From NCBI RefSeq assembly GCF_018494065.1, contig NZ_JABBFR010000007.1, forward strand, positions 62,001-126,000: a DNA stretch of 64,000 nt. The letters are read 5' to 3'. Under the pieces are notes generated by a model. The model saw nothing but the letters and a program-made list of their open reading frames with translations, ran no database searches and was not told the origin of the DNA. Origin of the DNA: Rosenbergiella gaditana. Its GTDB lineage: Bacteria > Pseudomonadota > Gammaproteobacteria > Enterobacterales > Enterobacteriaceae. Below are positions 8,605 through 17,764 of this stretch, in pieces (the stretch's first letter is position 1; each line of letters starts with the position of its first letter). The translations under genes were made by a program, and so were the position numbers.

Positions 8605-8886
8605 TCAGCGTGGAATCATCTTTTTAATCATCCGCCAACTGCTCCACAGTCCAAACCCTCTTTTGACAAGGCGGCCTAAGGTTTTGGGTTTTCTTGCTAC
8701 CCATAACGCCAAGACCCCCCCGCCCATCGCGAAGTAGCGACGTGCAGCGTAGGCAGCAGACCACAGCTGGTCATAACGTGAAGTGGCGACGAGCCATTGT
8801 TGCTGACAAGAGATAAGATCCATACGCTGAGTCTGAATCGTGGTTAATAATTCTTGCTTGCGTGCTTCACGTTCACGACGACTCAT
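8605..8886 (-). CDS. yqjK: YqjK-like family protein
   Basis: 93 residues. A charged N-terminal helix (SRREREARKQELL) leads to one hydrophobic segment (AMGGGVLALWVA) and a basic tail, the layout of YqjK. Its ATG overlaps the end of yqjE by four bases, so the two are translationally coupled. Function unknown; the operon in E. coli is RpoS-dependent and the partner YqjD binds ribosomes at the membrane. Confidence 0.88.
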   Translation of the reverse strand: MSRREREARKQELLTTIQTQRMDLISCQQQWLVATSRYDQLWSAAYAARRYFAMGGGVLALWVARKPKTLGRLVKRGFGLWSSWRMIKKMIPR

Positions 8887-9281
8887 GCCTGTTTCTCCTC
8901 AAGTTGTTTACGGTCTGTATCCAACTCCTTGCGAGTATGTTTTAGCAGGGTAGAACGGCGAGATTTCACCAGTGCCCATATGCCGAAAATAATCGCTAAT
9001 GCGAAGAGAACCGCCGTAGTGATAACGATGGCATAAAGTCTCGCGCTAGGAGGTACTGCAAGAATGACAAGGATCATTAAGCTCATCAAACCGAATGCAG
9101 TGAATATCATCGTTAAACCAACCATTAACAGCATCTGTAGTAAGTTGGCTTTCTCTTCCTCTAGCTCGACAATCACTAAGCGAATACGTGTTTCAGCAAT
9201 GCTTACTAAGCTGGTCAAAATACGTTGACCCACACCCAGAATGCCTTCTCCTGGCGCTGAACCAGGTCTTGAGCTACTCAT
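8883..9281 (-). CDS. yqjE: phage holin-like inner-membrane protein YqjE
   Basis: 132 residues from the ATG at 9281; a reading from 9311 would overlap yqjD by 29 bases and adds residues absent from relatives. Holin superfamily 3 layout: ILGVGQRILTSLV, then ETRIRLVIVELEEEKANLLQ, two transmembrane helices (about residues 47-70 and 80-102) and the end RKSTLL-like SRRSTLLKHTRKEL. Starts one base after the yqjD stop. Function unproven; membrane partner of YqjD is inferred from the operon. Confidence 0.92.
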   Translation of the reverse strand: MSSSRPGSAPGEGILGVGQRILTSLVSIAETRIRLVIVELEEEKANLLQMLLMVGLTMIFTAFGLMSLMILVILAVPPSARLYAIVITTAVLFALAIIFGIWALVKSRRSTLLKHTRKELDTDRKQLEEKQA

Positions 9282-9282
9282 C

Positions 9283-9588
9283 TTAGCGCCGTGAAATAAG
9301 AATGCCGACAACTAAGCCAATTGCTGCACCCAGTCCAACACCGTGCCAAGGCTTATCATGGACATAAGTATCGGCCTTCTGTGCCGCATCGCGAGTAGAT
9401 TGTGCGATACGCTCACCGGAATCACCCAAGCGATCACGAGAATTTTGTAAAGCATCCTGTGCTTTCTGATGTAAGCGAGAAAGTTCGGTACGAGATTTGC
9501 TACTACCTTGATTTAACACTTCTTCGAGAGTGTCTGCTAATGAAGCTAATTCTGCGCGTAAATCATTGGATGCATTATTCTTCGACAT
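9283..9588 (-). CDS. yqjD: membrane-anchored ribosome-binding protein YqjD (ElaB/YqjD/DUF883 family)
   Basis: 101 residues. A long amphipathic helix (about residues 8-75, rich in charged residues and glutamine) ends in a glycine-rich C-terminal membrane anchor (GVGLGAAIGLVVGILISRR), the DUF883 arrangement. E. coli YqjD ties 70S/100S ribosomes to the membrane in stationary phase. In E. coli yqjC lies between mzrA and yqjD; here that gap is only about 145 bases and has no gene. Confidence 0.92.
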   Translation of the reverse strand: MSKNNASNDLRAELASLADTLEEVLNQGSSKSRTELSRLHQKAQDALQNSRDRLGDSGERIAQSTRDAAQKADTYVHDKPWHGVGLGAAIGLVVGILISRR

Positions 9589-9733
9589 CAGAGACTCCTT
9601 TTGGGGGGATTAAGTCCAGTTTGATTTAGTCATGAATGCCTAGTCTAAGTAGGTCATCGTTAAATAAGTACTTATTTAAGTATAGATGGGCTTTTTGAAA
9701 GTTCAAAGAGAGGGGCGTAATAAATTTTTAACA

Positions 9734-10057
9734 TTATTCGATACGATAACCGCTATCGAGAATTTCCTTTAAAACCTTTTCAGCAGCATGGCTATCGTCA
9801 ACGGAGTTGAAGCTAATGATGAGAGAATCGCTTCCAGAAGTAATACTTTTTACGGTTATTCCCTCGGCACTGAGATGCTGATAGAGGAAAAATCCATCGG
9901 GTAGCGACACGCCATGGTTGGTCACATTGATTTTCACAATCGCTTCGGGGGATTGCCAAGAATGTTGGTAAGCGAAAACACTGACGGCGATCGCAATCAG
10001 AAAGAGTATCGCCGCAATAATGATTTGTCGCGGATACTGAATGAATAATGAACGCAT
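9734..10057 (-). CDS. mzrA: EnvZ/OmpR modulator MzrA
   Basis: 107 residues. One N-terminal transmembrane helix (about residues 9-29) and a periplasmic domain with GVSLPDGFFLYQHL, GITVKSIT and the C-terminal VLKEILDSGYRI, matching MzrA. In E. coli it binds EnvZ and links the CpxA and EnvZ systems. Its ATG shares a base with the yqjA stop (TAATG), so it is coupled to yqjA, as in E. coli. Confidence 0.88.
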   Translation of the reverse strand: MRSLFIQYPRQIIIAAILFLIAIAVSVFAYQHSWQSPEAIVKINVTNHGVSLPDGFFLYQHLSAEGITVKSITSGSDSLIISFNSVDDSHAAEKVLKEILDSGYRIE

Positions 10058-10728
10058 TAATGTTGAGGCCTTGATGCCGATTTACGCTTACGCCAAAGCA
10101 AGATTAATGACCCAATTAAACCGCCTACCAATAAGATTGCAGGAAGTAACATTAAGCAAAACATCAGTTTATCTTCGTACTTTTGAAATAGGGCAGTTTT
10201 ACCTAGTGCATAGCCTGCACAGGTTAAAATCATCACCCACAAAAAGCCGCTTAACCAGTTGAAGATTTGAAAACGCGCACTGCGTAAGCCTGAAACGCCT
10301 GCTAAAGTGGGGAGTAAAGTACGCACAAAAGCAATAAAGCGCGCAATCAGGAGCGCGGCAAGGCCGTGTCGTTCGAACAGCGTATGGGTACGTTCGTGAT
10401 ATTTTTGTGGGATATGCGATAGCCACTTCTTTACCAGTGGCGTATTACCCAGCCACCGACCTTGAATGTAGCTAAACCAACAGCCCAAGCTGGCTGCTGT
10501 AGTAAGAATAAATAAGGTCAATGGGAAGCTCATGGTTCCCTTCGCAATCAGTACACCGACGAGGATCAATAAGCTATCACCAGGAAGAAATGCCGCAGGC
10601 AAAAGTCCATTTTCAAGACTGATGATGATAAACAGGATACCGTAAAGCATCCACACCAATGATGGGTTGGCGAGCGTGTTAAAATCCTGATGCCAAAGTG
10701 CGGTGAGCAGGGCCTGCAAAGTATCCAT
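10057..10728 (-). CDS. yqjA: DedA-family membrane protein YqjA
   Basis: 223 residues, polytopic. DedA motifs: LPAAFLPGDSLLILVGVLIA near the N-terminus (re-entrant loop with acidic residue) and ARFIAFVRTLLPTLAGVSG. E. coli YqjA, with YghB, supports proton-motive-force homeostasis, cell division and alkaline/drug tolerance; the family includes lipid carriers. In operon with mzrA; in E. coli the pair is under CpxR. Confidence 0.93.
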   Translation of the reverse strand: MDTLQALLTALWHQDFNTLANPSLVWMLYGILFIIISLENGLLPAAFLPGDSLLILVGVLIAKGTMSFPLTLFILTTAASLGCWFSYIQGRWLGNTPLVKKWLSHIPQKYHERTHTLFERHGLAALLIARFIAFVRTLLPTLAGVSGLRSARFQIFNWLSGFLWVMILTCAGYALGKTALFQKYEDKLMFCLMLLPAILLVGGLIGSLILLWRKRKSASRPQH

Positions 10729-11038
10729 TTAACATTCCTAATGAATAAGGTAACTGGCACCAGTGCCAATGTCTGACACATTAATGCGGTCATTATGCTC
10801 TATGAAAACGATATGAGAAGTAAACGCTTTTCAACTTCCTTGCTAGCATAATCACGTTAAGTGTAACAAAATTTTAGGGTGATAAACATTATAATTGTCC
10901 CTAGAGCGGGAGTTTTACGCAGGTTAGCTAAGAATCCCAACCCTTTTTACACAGGCTGACATTTTTGTTTTTTTGTTGACTGTAGGGAGACCACAAGAAG
11001 GACGAGAGCCTCAGGAATACTGAGGCTCTGAAATGAGA
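10729..11038. other. intergenic region upstream of yqjA with a 14-base palindrome
   Basis: No gene seen. TGGCAC-CA-GTGCCA at 10755-10768 lies 27 bases upstream of the yqjA start, in the likely leader, and could be an operator or a leader hairpin. GTAAACGCTTTTCAAC near 10820 is half of a CpxR-like site only. The left end contains the sstT terminator at 11005-11029. Confidence 0.4.
11005..11029 (-). terminator. hairpin terminator downstream of sstT
   Basis: Ten perfect pairs (AGAGCCTCAG / CTGAGGCTCT) with a five-base loop, ten bases beyond the sstT stop. The minus-strand tract after it is pyrimidine rich but interrupted, so termination may be partial. Confidence 0.65.
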
Positions 11039-12271
11039 TTAAGATTGTTGTTCGCCAGGGTTAGATGCTTGGCAGACAGCGGCAGTGAATAAAAGATCGG
11101 TCGACGAGTTTAATGCTGTCTCCGCCGAGTCTTGTAGCACGCTAATCAGAAAACCAATTGCTACCACCTGCATTGCCACCTCGTTAGGAATACCAAACAT
11201 ATTACAGGCGACAGGTATGAGCAGTAAGGATCCACCTGCTACACCTGAAGCACCACAAGCACAGAGTGATGCTACGATGCTTAGCATAATTGCCGTTGGC
11301 AGATCGATACTAATATGTAGAGTATTGACGGCAGCAAGGGTTAAGACCGTGATAGTGATGGAGGCACCCGCCATGCTGATATTTGCCCCTAATGGAATCG
11401 ATACTGAATAAGTATCTTCATCAAGTCCTAAGCGTTCAGCTATCGCCATATTGACGGGGATATTTGCAGCGGAACTTCGAGTGAAAAAGGCGGTTACACC
11501 ACTTTCTTTCAAACAGAGGAACACTAAAGGGTAGGGGTTACGTCTAATTTTCCAGAATACCAGCAGTGGATTCACCACTAATGCCATAGTCAACATACAG
11601 GCGATGAGGAGAAAGAGCAGATTGATGTAGCTGGAAAGTGCGCTAAAACCATTAGTCCCTAATACGGAGGCGACTAAACCAAAAATACCGATAGGCGCAC
11701 AACGAATAACTTTTCCGACTAGCCAGGTAATGGCTGAAGAGAAATCATTTAGCAAGTTACGCGTCGCGGTCGAGCTATGCCTAAAGGCCAGTCCTAGGGC
11801 GATCGCCCAAACTAAAATACCAATATAGTTAGCATGTATTAACGCGTCGACAGGGTTGACGACCATGCTGAGTAAAATACCCTGTGCAATGGCTAAGATA
11901 CCTTTGGGGGCTTCACTACCCGAGTGGGCATCCGTCAAAATAAGTGTTTGCGGGAAATGGTAGCTGGCGACCACTGCGATAACGGCAGCAAAAAAAGTAC
12001 TCAGTAGATAGAGCGTCACAATCGGACGAATATTAACTTTTTGCCCCTGTTGGTGATTAGCAATAGAGGCGGTTACTAAAAGTAGAACTAGAATCGGGGC
12101 AACGGCTTTGAGTGCATGAACAAAAAGCTCGCCGAGGAGAGAAACGCTTTGTGCTGCGGGTTTAGAGATTAGCGCCAGTACAATCCCTGCAATGAGCGCA
12201 ATAATAATTTGAGTGATTAGGTTCCCCGAACGTATCCAGTTTACTAATCCAGTAGATTTTGAAGTCATCAT
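11039..12271 (-). CDS. sstT: serine/threonine:Na+ symporter SstT
   Basis: Inner-membrane carrier of the DAACS (glutamate transporter-like) family that takes up serine and threonine with sodium. 410 residues, near the family length. Hairpin HP1 and the [14 protein letters not shown] motif, the [16 protein letters not shown] segment, the unwound helix motif ([14 protein letters not shown]) and HP2 ([15 protein letters not shown]) are all visible. It may start at the second Met; both lie in the same ribosome-site window. No leader peptide or operator is clear. Confidence 0.96.
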   Translation of the reverse strand: MMTSKSTGLVNWIRSGNLITQIIIALIAGIVLALISKPAAQSVSLLGELFVHALKAVAPILVLLLVTASIANHQQGQKVNIRPIVTLYLLSTFFAAVIAVVASYHFPQTLILTDAHSGSEAPKGILAIAQGILLSMVVNPVDALIHANYIGILVWAIALGLAFRHSSTATRNLLNDFSSAITWLVGKVIRCAPIGIFGLVASVLGTNGFSALSSYINLLFLLIACMLTMALVVNPLLVFWKIRRNPYPLVFLCLKESGVTAFFTRSSAANIPVNMAIAERLGLDEDTYSVSIPLGANISMAGASITITVLTLAAVNTLHISIDLPTAIMLSIVASLCACGASGVAGGSLLLIPVACNMFGIPNEVAMQVVAIGFLISVLQDSAETALNSSTDLLFTAAVCQASNPGEQQS

Positions 12272-12470
12272 TCTTTCTTGTTCATTGTTTTTATAAAAGG
12301 GCTTCGCGCGATAGCTCGTCGTTGAAGCGTGTTTGCAGCGGCAGTATAAGAAAACGAGATTTAAGATAAAGCGAATCTTACTGCGATGATGATTTTATCT
12401 CGAATTAAAATATTGCAATATGAACAAAAAATAGAGGGTATATCTGCCAGGTTACTGGATGATGGGTATA

Positions 12471-12497
12471 CCGCAAGGTAATTGGTTTACCTTGCGG
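12471..12497. terminator. hairpin terminator downstream of alx
   Basis: CCGCAAGGTAA and TTACCTTGCGG form 11 pairs around a five-base loop, 13 bases past the alx stop. The plus-strand side is followed by CATTTTAT, so read in either direction it is a weak-tract terminator; the only gene ending here is alx. Confidence 0.6.
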
Positions 12498-12509
12498 CAT
12501 TTTATAGTG

Positions 12510-13463
12510 TTATGATTTTTTTCTGATATTTAACCAATGATTAAGGCCTAGCGTTACAATCAAGATTGTCGCGATAACGCTCAATGAGATAGCGGTAGGA
12601 ATATGCCACACATCGATCAGCAACATTTTCACGCCAATAAACGTCAAGATAACGGCTAATCCATACTGCAGTAAGCTGAATTTTTCAGCCACACCCGCTA
12701 ACAAGAAGTACATTGCACGCAGACCTAAAATTGCAAATAGATTCGACGTTAATACGATAAAGGGGTCGGTGGTGACGGCAAAAATAGCGGGGATGCTGTC
12801 TACCGCAAAAATAACATCGCTTAATTCTACCATGATCAGCACGAGAGGCAGGGGCGTCGCATAGCGTACACCTTGGCGGATCACGAAAAATTTTTCGCCT
12901 TCAAGCCGATCCGTAACGCGCATACGTTTTTTCAGCCATCGCAGCATGCGACTCTCTTCTTGATTTCCCTCATCAGATTTCGAAAGAAACATCTTTATAC
13001 CGGTGATAATCAAAAACGCGCCGAAAATATAGAGGATCCAACTGAATTCGTTTACCAGCCAACTGCCCGCGAAAATCATCACGGTTCTCAGTACGATGGC
13101 ACCTAATACGCCATAAACCAGAACACGTTGTTGAAGCGCGGGAGGAACAGCGAATGCACTGAATAGCATTAACCAGACAAAAACATTATCTACGGCCAAG
13201 GCTTTCTCTAGCAAATAGCCGGTTAGGAAGTTTAATGTTTGTTCCGATGCGACGGCATTTCCAGAAAGATGCTGTAAATAAAACCACAGACCTGCGGCAA
13301 ATCCGAGAGAGAGGCCTACCCAAACCAGTGACCACAAGGCAGCGTGCTTAACACTCATACTGCCTGAACGGCCTGAGCTTTGTAGCCGTAAGTCGATGAT
13401 GAGCATGATGGTGACGATAACCGAGAAGATTCCCCACATCAGTGGAGTGCCGACAGTCTGCAT
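12510..13463 (-). CDS. alx: TerC-family manganese exporter Alx
   Basis: 317 residues from the ATG at 13463 ([11 protein letters not shown]); the longer reading to 13547 would run into the riboswitch and is not coding. TerC-family features: [46 protein letters not shown] with the acidic residues thought to bind metal, and [19 protein letters not shown]. coli Alx is induced at alkaline pH and by manganese and is thought to export Mn2+. An AAGGAA ribosome site lies seven bases before the start. Confidence 0.95.
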   Translation of the reverse strand: MQTVGTPLMWGIFSVIVTIMLIIDLRLQSSGRSGSMSVKHAALWSLVWVGLSLGFAAGLWFYLQHLSGNAVASEQTLNFLTGYLLEKALAVDNVFVWLMLFSAFAVPPALQQRVLVYGVLGAIVLRTVMIFAGSWLVNEFSWILYIFGAFLIITGIKMFLSKSDEGNQEESRMLRWLKKRMRVTDRLEGEKFFVIRQGVRYATPLPLVLIMVELSDVIFAVDSIPAIFAVTTDPFIVLTSNLFAILGLRAMYFLLAGVAEKFSLLQYGLAVILTFIGVKMLLIDVWHIPTAISLSVIATILIVTLGLNHWLNIRKKS

Positions 13464-13524
13464 TAGACAATTCCTTATTAATGAAAAAACAAAAAGGGTG
13501 ATGTCGGCAGTCAAAGCGGAACTA

Positions 13525-13640
13525 TTGCAAACCTCACCCAGTGGCAAGGTCTCACTTACAATACTTATCGTACTGCCTGACGACCGGTGTTTTCACACGT
13601 AATGACGATCCGCCAGCGTTGAAGTTACTCCCCTTTGCTG
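13525..13640 (-). promoter_or_regulatory. yybP-ykoY manganese riboswitch (PRE element) of alx
   Basis: On the minus strand the leader contains AAAGGGGAGTAAC at the start, then GTGAGACCTTGCC and a later GGGTGAGGTTTGC, the conserved blocks that build the two Mn2+-binding internal loops of the yybP-ykoY aptamer. Distance to the alx start is about 60 bases. After the aptamer, TCACCC (13496-13501) can pair with the GGGTGA of the aptamer's 3' leg (13534-13539) and is followed by TTTTTGTTTTTT, so a terminator that competes with the ligand-bound fold is possible. E. coli alx has the same element and responds to pH and Mn2+; the terminator model is my inference. Confidence 0.88.
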
Positions 13641-13697
13641 TTATCAGCATAGGAAATTTAAGGGGTATAAACAATCATTGGTTGTAATATTTTTAAA

Positions 13698-13713
13698 TAC
13701 TTTACGTAAAGTA
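13698..13713. promoter_or_regulatory. 16-base perfect palindrome between the alx riboswitch and the ClC gene
   Basis: TACTTTACGTAAAGTA is a perfect palindrome in the gap between two divergent transcription units. It could be an operator for either. No regulator is known to me with this exact site. Confidence 0.4.
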
Positions 13714-13794
13714 ATGAAAGTGGGCTTACCCGTAATAACAATTGTTCAATGGGGCAACAGCCTTTACACTGCCCAAAGAGGCGGGGAGGGCTAG

Positions 13795-15483
13795 GTGAAA
13801 ATACACAACAGTTCGCTGAGTTGGCACGGATTATTTTTGGCAATTCCTGTGGGGATTGTGGGGGCCTGCGTCACACTTCTTTTTCGAATGGTGATTACAC
13901 TGTTTAACTTAGCGGTTTTTGGTCGAAGTGATGATATCACCCAAGCTATGCAAGTTTGGCCGTGGTATTGCTGGCCGTTAATTGTCGGCATCGGTGGTGG
14001 AATTGCCGGAGTGTTATTACATTTTGCAGTAAAACTCGAAAAACAAACCGCCATAAAATCTGATTATCTTGATGTAATTAATGCTCGTCTCAATGCGGTG
14101 CCAACGGGATCATCAGTGTTACGTGCTTGCTCTTCCATGATGAGTATCAGCAGTGGAGCATCGATTGGTAAAGAGGGGCCCATGGTACAGCTGGCCGCAC
14201 TGTGCGGCAGCTTGTTGGCCCGTTTTGTTCCCAAGAAATTTGCCTTAGCGAATAGTGATATGGTGGCAATGGCGGCGGCGGCTGGTTTGGCCTCGGTATA
14301 TCATGCGCCATTGGCCTCAACCCTCTTTGTGGCAGAAATCGCATTTGGTATCTCTGCGCTACAACGGACCATTCCCATTATGCTATCCGCAGTAACGGCG
14401 GTTCTCACTATGTGGGTATTAGGCTTCCGCTCGCCGTTATATCCCCTGATGAATGCACAGTTCATAATACAAACGGGACCGTTGATAATTACCCTTATCC
14501 TTGCAGTACTCAGTGGGCTAATCGGATTTGGATTTATCACCTTAACGCAAAAAAGCCGTCAAGTATTCAACCGCATCCCTTCATTACCTTTTCGCCTCGC
14601 ATGCGGTGGAGTTGCCATGGGGGGGCTTGCTATAATTTCACCGGCGATATTGGGTAATGGCTATGAGGTGATTGTTAATCTCTTTGCTGGCCATTATCTT
14701 CTGCCGATGCTAGTCACGCTACTGGTCCTGAAAGTCATCGCAACAAGCTGTTCAGTCGGCTCAGGGGCTGTTGGAGGCATGTTTACGCCAGCATTAATGA
14801 TCGGTGCGACTTTGGGCGGGATTTGCGGCGTCCTCAGCCAACAATTAGGCATTACGCTAGCCAGTCCTTGGCTCTTTGCGGCAATCGGTATGGCAGCCGT
14901 GTTGTCTGCGATTTCACAAGCACCGCTAATGGCGATTTTAATGGTGTTGGAGATGACACTTAACAGTAGCTTATTATTTCCATTAATGATTGCCTGTGGG
15001 GTGGCCACGATGGTGGCTTACCAATGTCACTCTCCTACCACTTATCCGTTGATTGGTACGCACTTGTCGCGAGCGAATGCGAAGTTTACTTTCGATCAAA
15101 CGCGTATTAGCGAAGTGATTATCCCAGGCGCCTGTCTCTCACCTTTAGACTCGGTCCAGCAAGCTCTAAGCGTGAGTGGGCATAAACGCGAGCGCTATGT
15201 GTATATCATTGATGCAGAGCAACGGTTCCTTGGCGTCGTATCTATCCATAAAATTGTTGAGAAGGTGTTGGCCGAGGACATCACATTACATTCTCCAGTC
15301 GGAAAAGTGATGGAGACAGATTTTCCTTATGTCTTCCAAGATCAAACTTTAAAAGAGGGATGGGAAGCGTTTAGTCGAGTGACGCTCGAAAGGCTGCCTG
15401 TCTTAAATAATCCTCAGCAACGACAATTTGTGGGTGCCTTAACCAAAACAAGTTTGATTCAGCAGGCGGAAAGTTTCTTGTAG
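13795..15483 (+). CDS. ClC-family chloride channel/antiporter with C-terminal CBS domains (ClcB-like)
   Basis: 562 residues. The N-terminal 420 are a ClC transporter: SSGASIGKEGPMVQLAA holds the gating glutamate (E of GKEGP), VGSGAVGGMFTPALMIGA is the second pore motif. Similarity is closer to ClcB than ClcA. After about residue 425 comes a soluble domain (SEVIIPGACLSPLDSVQQAL; YIIDAEQRFLGVVSIHKIVEKV; VGKVMETDFPYVFQDQTLKEGWEAF) that reads as a pair of CBS domains; E. coli ClcB (418 residues) lacks it. Start is GTG at 13795 after a GGGGAGGG ribosome site. Likely role: Cl-/H+ exchange in acid resistance; possible adenine-nucleotide control through CBS is inferred. Confidence 0.85.
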   Translation: MKIHNSSLSWHGLFLAIPVGIVGACVTLLFRMVITLFNLAVFGRSDDITQAMQVWPWYCWPLIVGIGGGIAGVLLHFAVKLEKQTAIKSDYLDVINARLNAVPTGSSVLRACSSMMSISSGASIGKEGPMVQLAALCGSLLARFVPKKFALANSDMVAMAAAAGLASVYHAPLASTLFVAEIAFGISALQRTIPIMLSAVTAVLTMWVLGFRSPLYPLMNAQFIIQTGPLIITLILAVLSGLIGFGFITLTQKSRQVFNRIPSLPFRLACGGVAMGGLAIISPAILGNGYEVIVNLFAGHYLLPMLVTLLVLKVIATSCSVGSGAVGGMFTPALMIGATLGGICGVLSQQLGITLASPWLFAAIGMAAVLSAISQAPLMAILMVLEMTLNSSLLFPLMIACGVATMVAYQCHSPTTYPLIGTHLSRANAKFTFDQTRISEVIIPGACLSPLDSVQQALSVSGHKRERYVYIIDAEQRFLGVVSIHKIVEKVLAEDITLHSPVGKVMETDFPYVFQDQTLKEGWEAFSRVTLERLPVLNNPQQRQFVGALTKTSLIQQAESFL

Positions 15484-15573
15484 TACGAAGACCTGAGCAT
15501 TGTTGGGTTTAGCACAGAAACTGCGTATACTTCGCCACGTTAATGATTATCCGAATTTACAGAGAAGAACTTG

Positions 15574-16689
15574 ATGAATGAACTGCAAGTAAGTGGGCAA
15601 TCGCTTACCCTTAATCGATTCCCGGCCAATGCGGCAGATCCGAGCTTACAAGCGTGGGATTCCGCAGACGAATATTTACTACAGCAGCCATTACCAGACG
15701 GCCCTGTTCTTGTATTGAATGATAATTTCGGGGCTTTAGCCTGTGGACTTCAACCTCGCGAAGTGTGGCAAGTTAGTGATTCGTGGATCAGTCAGCAAGC
15801 CACTCTGCATAATTTAACGACTAATGAGTTATCAGTGAGTAACGTTAGATTTCTGGATAGCTTAGCCGCGTTACCTGAGGGGATGGCGGCGGTCTTGATA
15901 AAAATCCCCAAAACTCTGGCGTTGCTCGAACACCAATTGCAAGCGTTACGTCAAGTTATCACTGCGGATACGCTAATCATCGCTGCAGCGAAAACCAAAG
16001 ATATTCATCGTTCAACCCTAGAGATTTTTGAAAAATGGGTGGGGGAGACGCATACTTCGCTGGCGTGGAAAAAATCGCGTCTCGTATTTGCAAAACTTAC
16101 CGCTGAACAACCTACTGCCAGCAGTGGTATTTTAAGTTGGCCGTTGGACGGTACGCCTTACACCTTGCATAATCACGCGAATGTTTTTGCGCGTCAGTCA
16201 TTAGATATTGGGGCGCGCTTATTCTTACAACATTTACCGACTCAACTCGAAGGAACTATTGTCGATTTAGGCTGTGGGAATGGGGTGGTTGGACTGTTAG
16301 CATTAGAACAGAATCCGGAAGCAAAGGTTCATTTCGTTGATGAGTCGTGGATGGCGGTTGCCTCAAGCCAGCTCAACGTTGAGAAAAATTTGCCCACCGA
16401 TATCTCGCGTTGTGAATTCACGGTCAATAATAGTTTAAGCGGTTTCACCGGCGGTAGTCTGCAAGCCGTACTATGTAACCCTCCTTTTCATCAGCAAAGC
16501 GCGATTACTGATCATATTGCTTGGCAAATGTTTAGAGATGCAAAAAGATGTTTAAGCTATGGCGGTGAATTGCGTGTTATCGGAAACCGTCATCTTGATT
16601 ATCATCGAAAGCTAAAGAAATTATTCGGTAATTGCCAATTAATTGCTTCCGATGCGCGCTTTGTTGTTTTACGCTCTGTAAAACTCTAA
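15574..16689 (+). CDS. rlmG: 23S rRNA (guanine1835-N2)-methyltransferase
   Basis: 371 residues from ATG 15574 (a TTG lies directly before it). Two-domain RsmC/RlmG fold: degenerate N-terminal domain, then an active methyltransferase domain with IVDLGCGNGVVGLLAL (SAM motif I) and AVLCNPPFHQQ (NPPF catalytic motif). It methylates G1835 in helix 67 of 23S rRNA. The paralogue rsmC is also in this window. In E. coli rlmG is near alx/sstT, so local order is partly kept. Confidence 0.94.
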   Translation: MNELQVSGQSLTLNRFPANAADPSLQAWDSADEYLLQQPLPDGPVLVLNDNFGALACGLQPREVWQVSDSWISQQATLHNLTTNELSVSNVRFLDSLAALPEGMAAVLIKIPKTLALLEHQLQALRQVITADTLIIAAAKTKDIHRSTLEIFEKWVGETHTSLAWKKSRLVFAKLTAEQPTASSGILSWPLDGTPYTLHNHANVFARQSLDIGARLFLQHLPTQLEGTIVDLGCGNGVVGLLALEQNPEAKVHFVDESWMAVASSQLNVEKNLPTDISRCEFTVNNSLSGFTGGSLQAVLCNPPFHQQSAITDHIAWQMFRDAKRCLSYGGELRVIGNRHLDYHRKLKKLFGNCQLIASDARFVVLRSVKL

Positions 16690-16717
16690 TAATCCTTATG
16701 CTACTTGGGTAACTGCT

Positions 16718-17527
16718 ATGACAAATGCGATTAAATTCATGTTCTGCGTTACACTGTTCAGCTCTCTTTGTGCCTGTACCTCTAGGGAACAACAAGCCGA
16801 TCAACGTCTAGCGGATCAATCCATTCTGGCAGTTAACTGGATGCAGCAATCAGCTGAATACCAAGCGATTGCGCTACAAACCTTTAAATTCGCGACTTCT
16901 GCTTTTCAGCAAGCGGCCTCAAAGGAGGGGCATTCACCGGCGGTGATTGTCGACCTTGATGAAACGATGATTGATAATAGTGCCTACCAAGCCTGGGCGG
17001 CACAGCAACAGCTCCCCTTTACTGATGCAACGTGGTCGCAGTGGACGCAGGCGAAACAAGCGTTAGCGATTCCCGGTGCAGTCGATTTTGCACGCTATGT
17101 CGAGAGTCACGGTGGGACGATTTTTTATGTCTCAAATCGTGCTGAACACGATCGTCAGGCCACTGCAGAAAATCTTCTTGCGCTTGGTTTCCCCGGAATT
17201 TCTGCACAAACCCTTCTACTGAATACTTCTAGCAGTAATAAACAAGCGCGATTCGATAGCATCCGTGCTAAGGGCTATCAGGTGGTGGTCTATGTTGGGG
17301 ATAATTTGAATGATTTCGGCCAAGCAACGTGGCATAAAGATAATAGTCAGCGCCGTAATTTCGTTACGCAGAATAGTGAGAAATTCGGTACAGAATATTT
17401 CATATTGCCGAATCCTAGCTATGGCGATTGGGAGTCCGGATTACGTCGTGATTACTCCAAAATGACGCCATCAGCCAAGCTCCAAGCAAGAGAACAAGCA
17501 CTACGCGTTTGGAAAAGAACACCCTAA
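16718..17527 (+). CDS. 5'-nucleotidase/class C acid phosphatase lipoprotein, e(P4) family
   Basis: 269 residues with lipobox LCAC (Cys20). HAD-type class C acid phosphatase: VIVDLDETMIDNSAYQ carries the nucleophile and acid/base aspartates, FYVSNR is motif II, and VVYVGDNLNDFG the metal-binding motif. Haemophilus e(P4) is an outer-membrane lipoprotein that dephosphorylates NMN to nicotinamide riboside and has been tied to haem uptake. It is expected to act in the periplasm here. Not a standard E. coli K-12 gene; some enterics have it. It may cooperate with NadR, encoded further on, but no pnuC is seen. Confidence 0.9.
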   Translation: MTNAIKFMFCVTLFSSLCACTSREQQADQRLADQSILAVNWMQQSAEYQAIALQTFKFATSAFQQAASKEGHSPAVIVDLDETMIDNSAYQAWAAQQQLPFTDATWSQWTQAKQALAIPGAVDFARYVESHGGTIFYVSNRAEHDRQATAENLLALGFPGISAQTLLLNTSSSNKQARFDSIRAKGYQVVVYVGDNLNDFGQATWHKDNSQRRNFVTQNSEKFGTEYFILPNPSYGDWESGLRRDYSKMTPSAKLQAREQALRVWKRTP

Positions 17528-17764
17528 ATCCTTTTTATGAGGCATAGTTTGCTTTACCCATTTATCAAAACTAGGGGTAAATGGCCACCAGTCGGATTAT
17601 TGTACATATATGGCCCGACGTTACCCGCTTAAAAAAGATATGCGTTCGGATTGACTCATCTGGAAAAGGTAAGCTAGTCAGTAAGGCCGCTAGGCGACTC
17701 TATCTCTCTAAAGCTGAAGGACGACATTTGACTACCCCCGATGACTCCGAGGGTAGCCAAGCGA

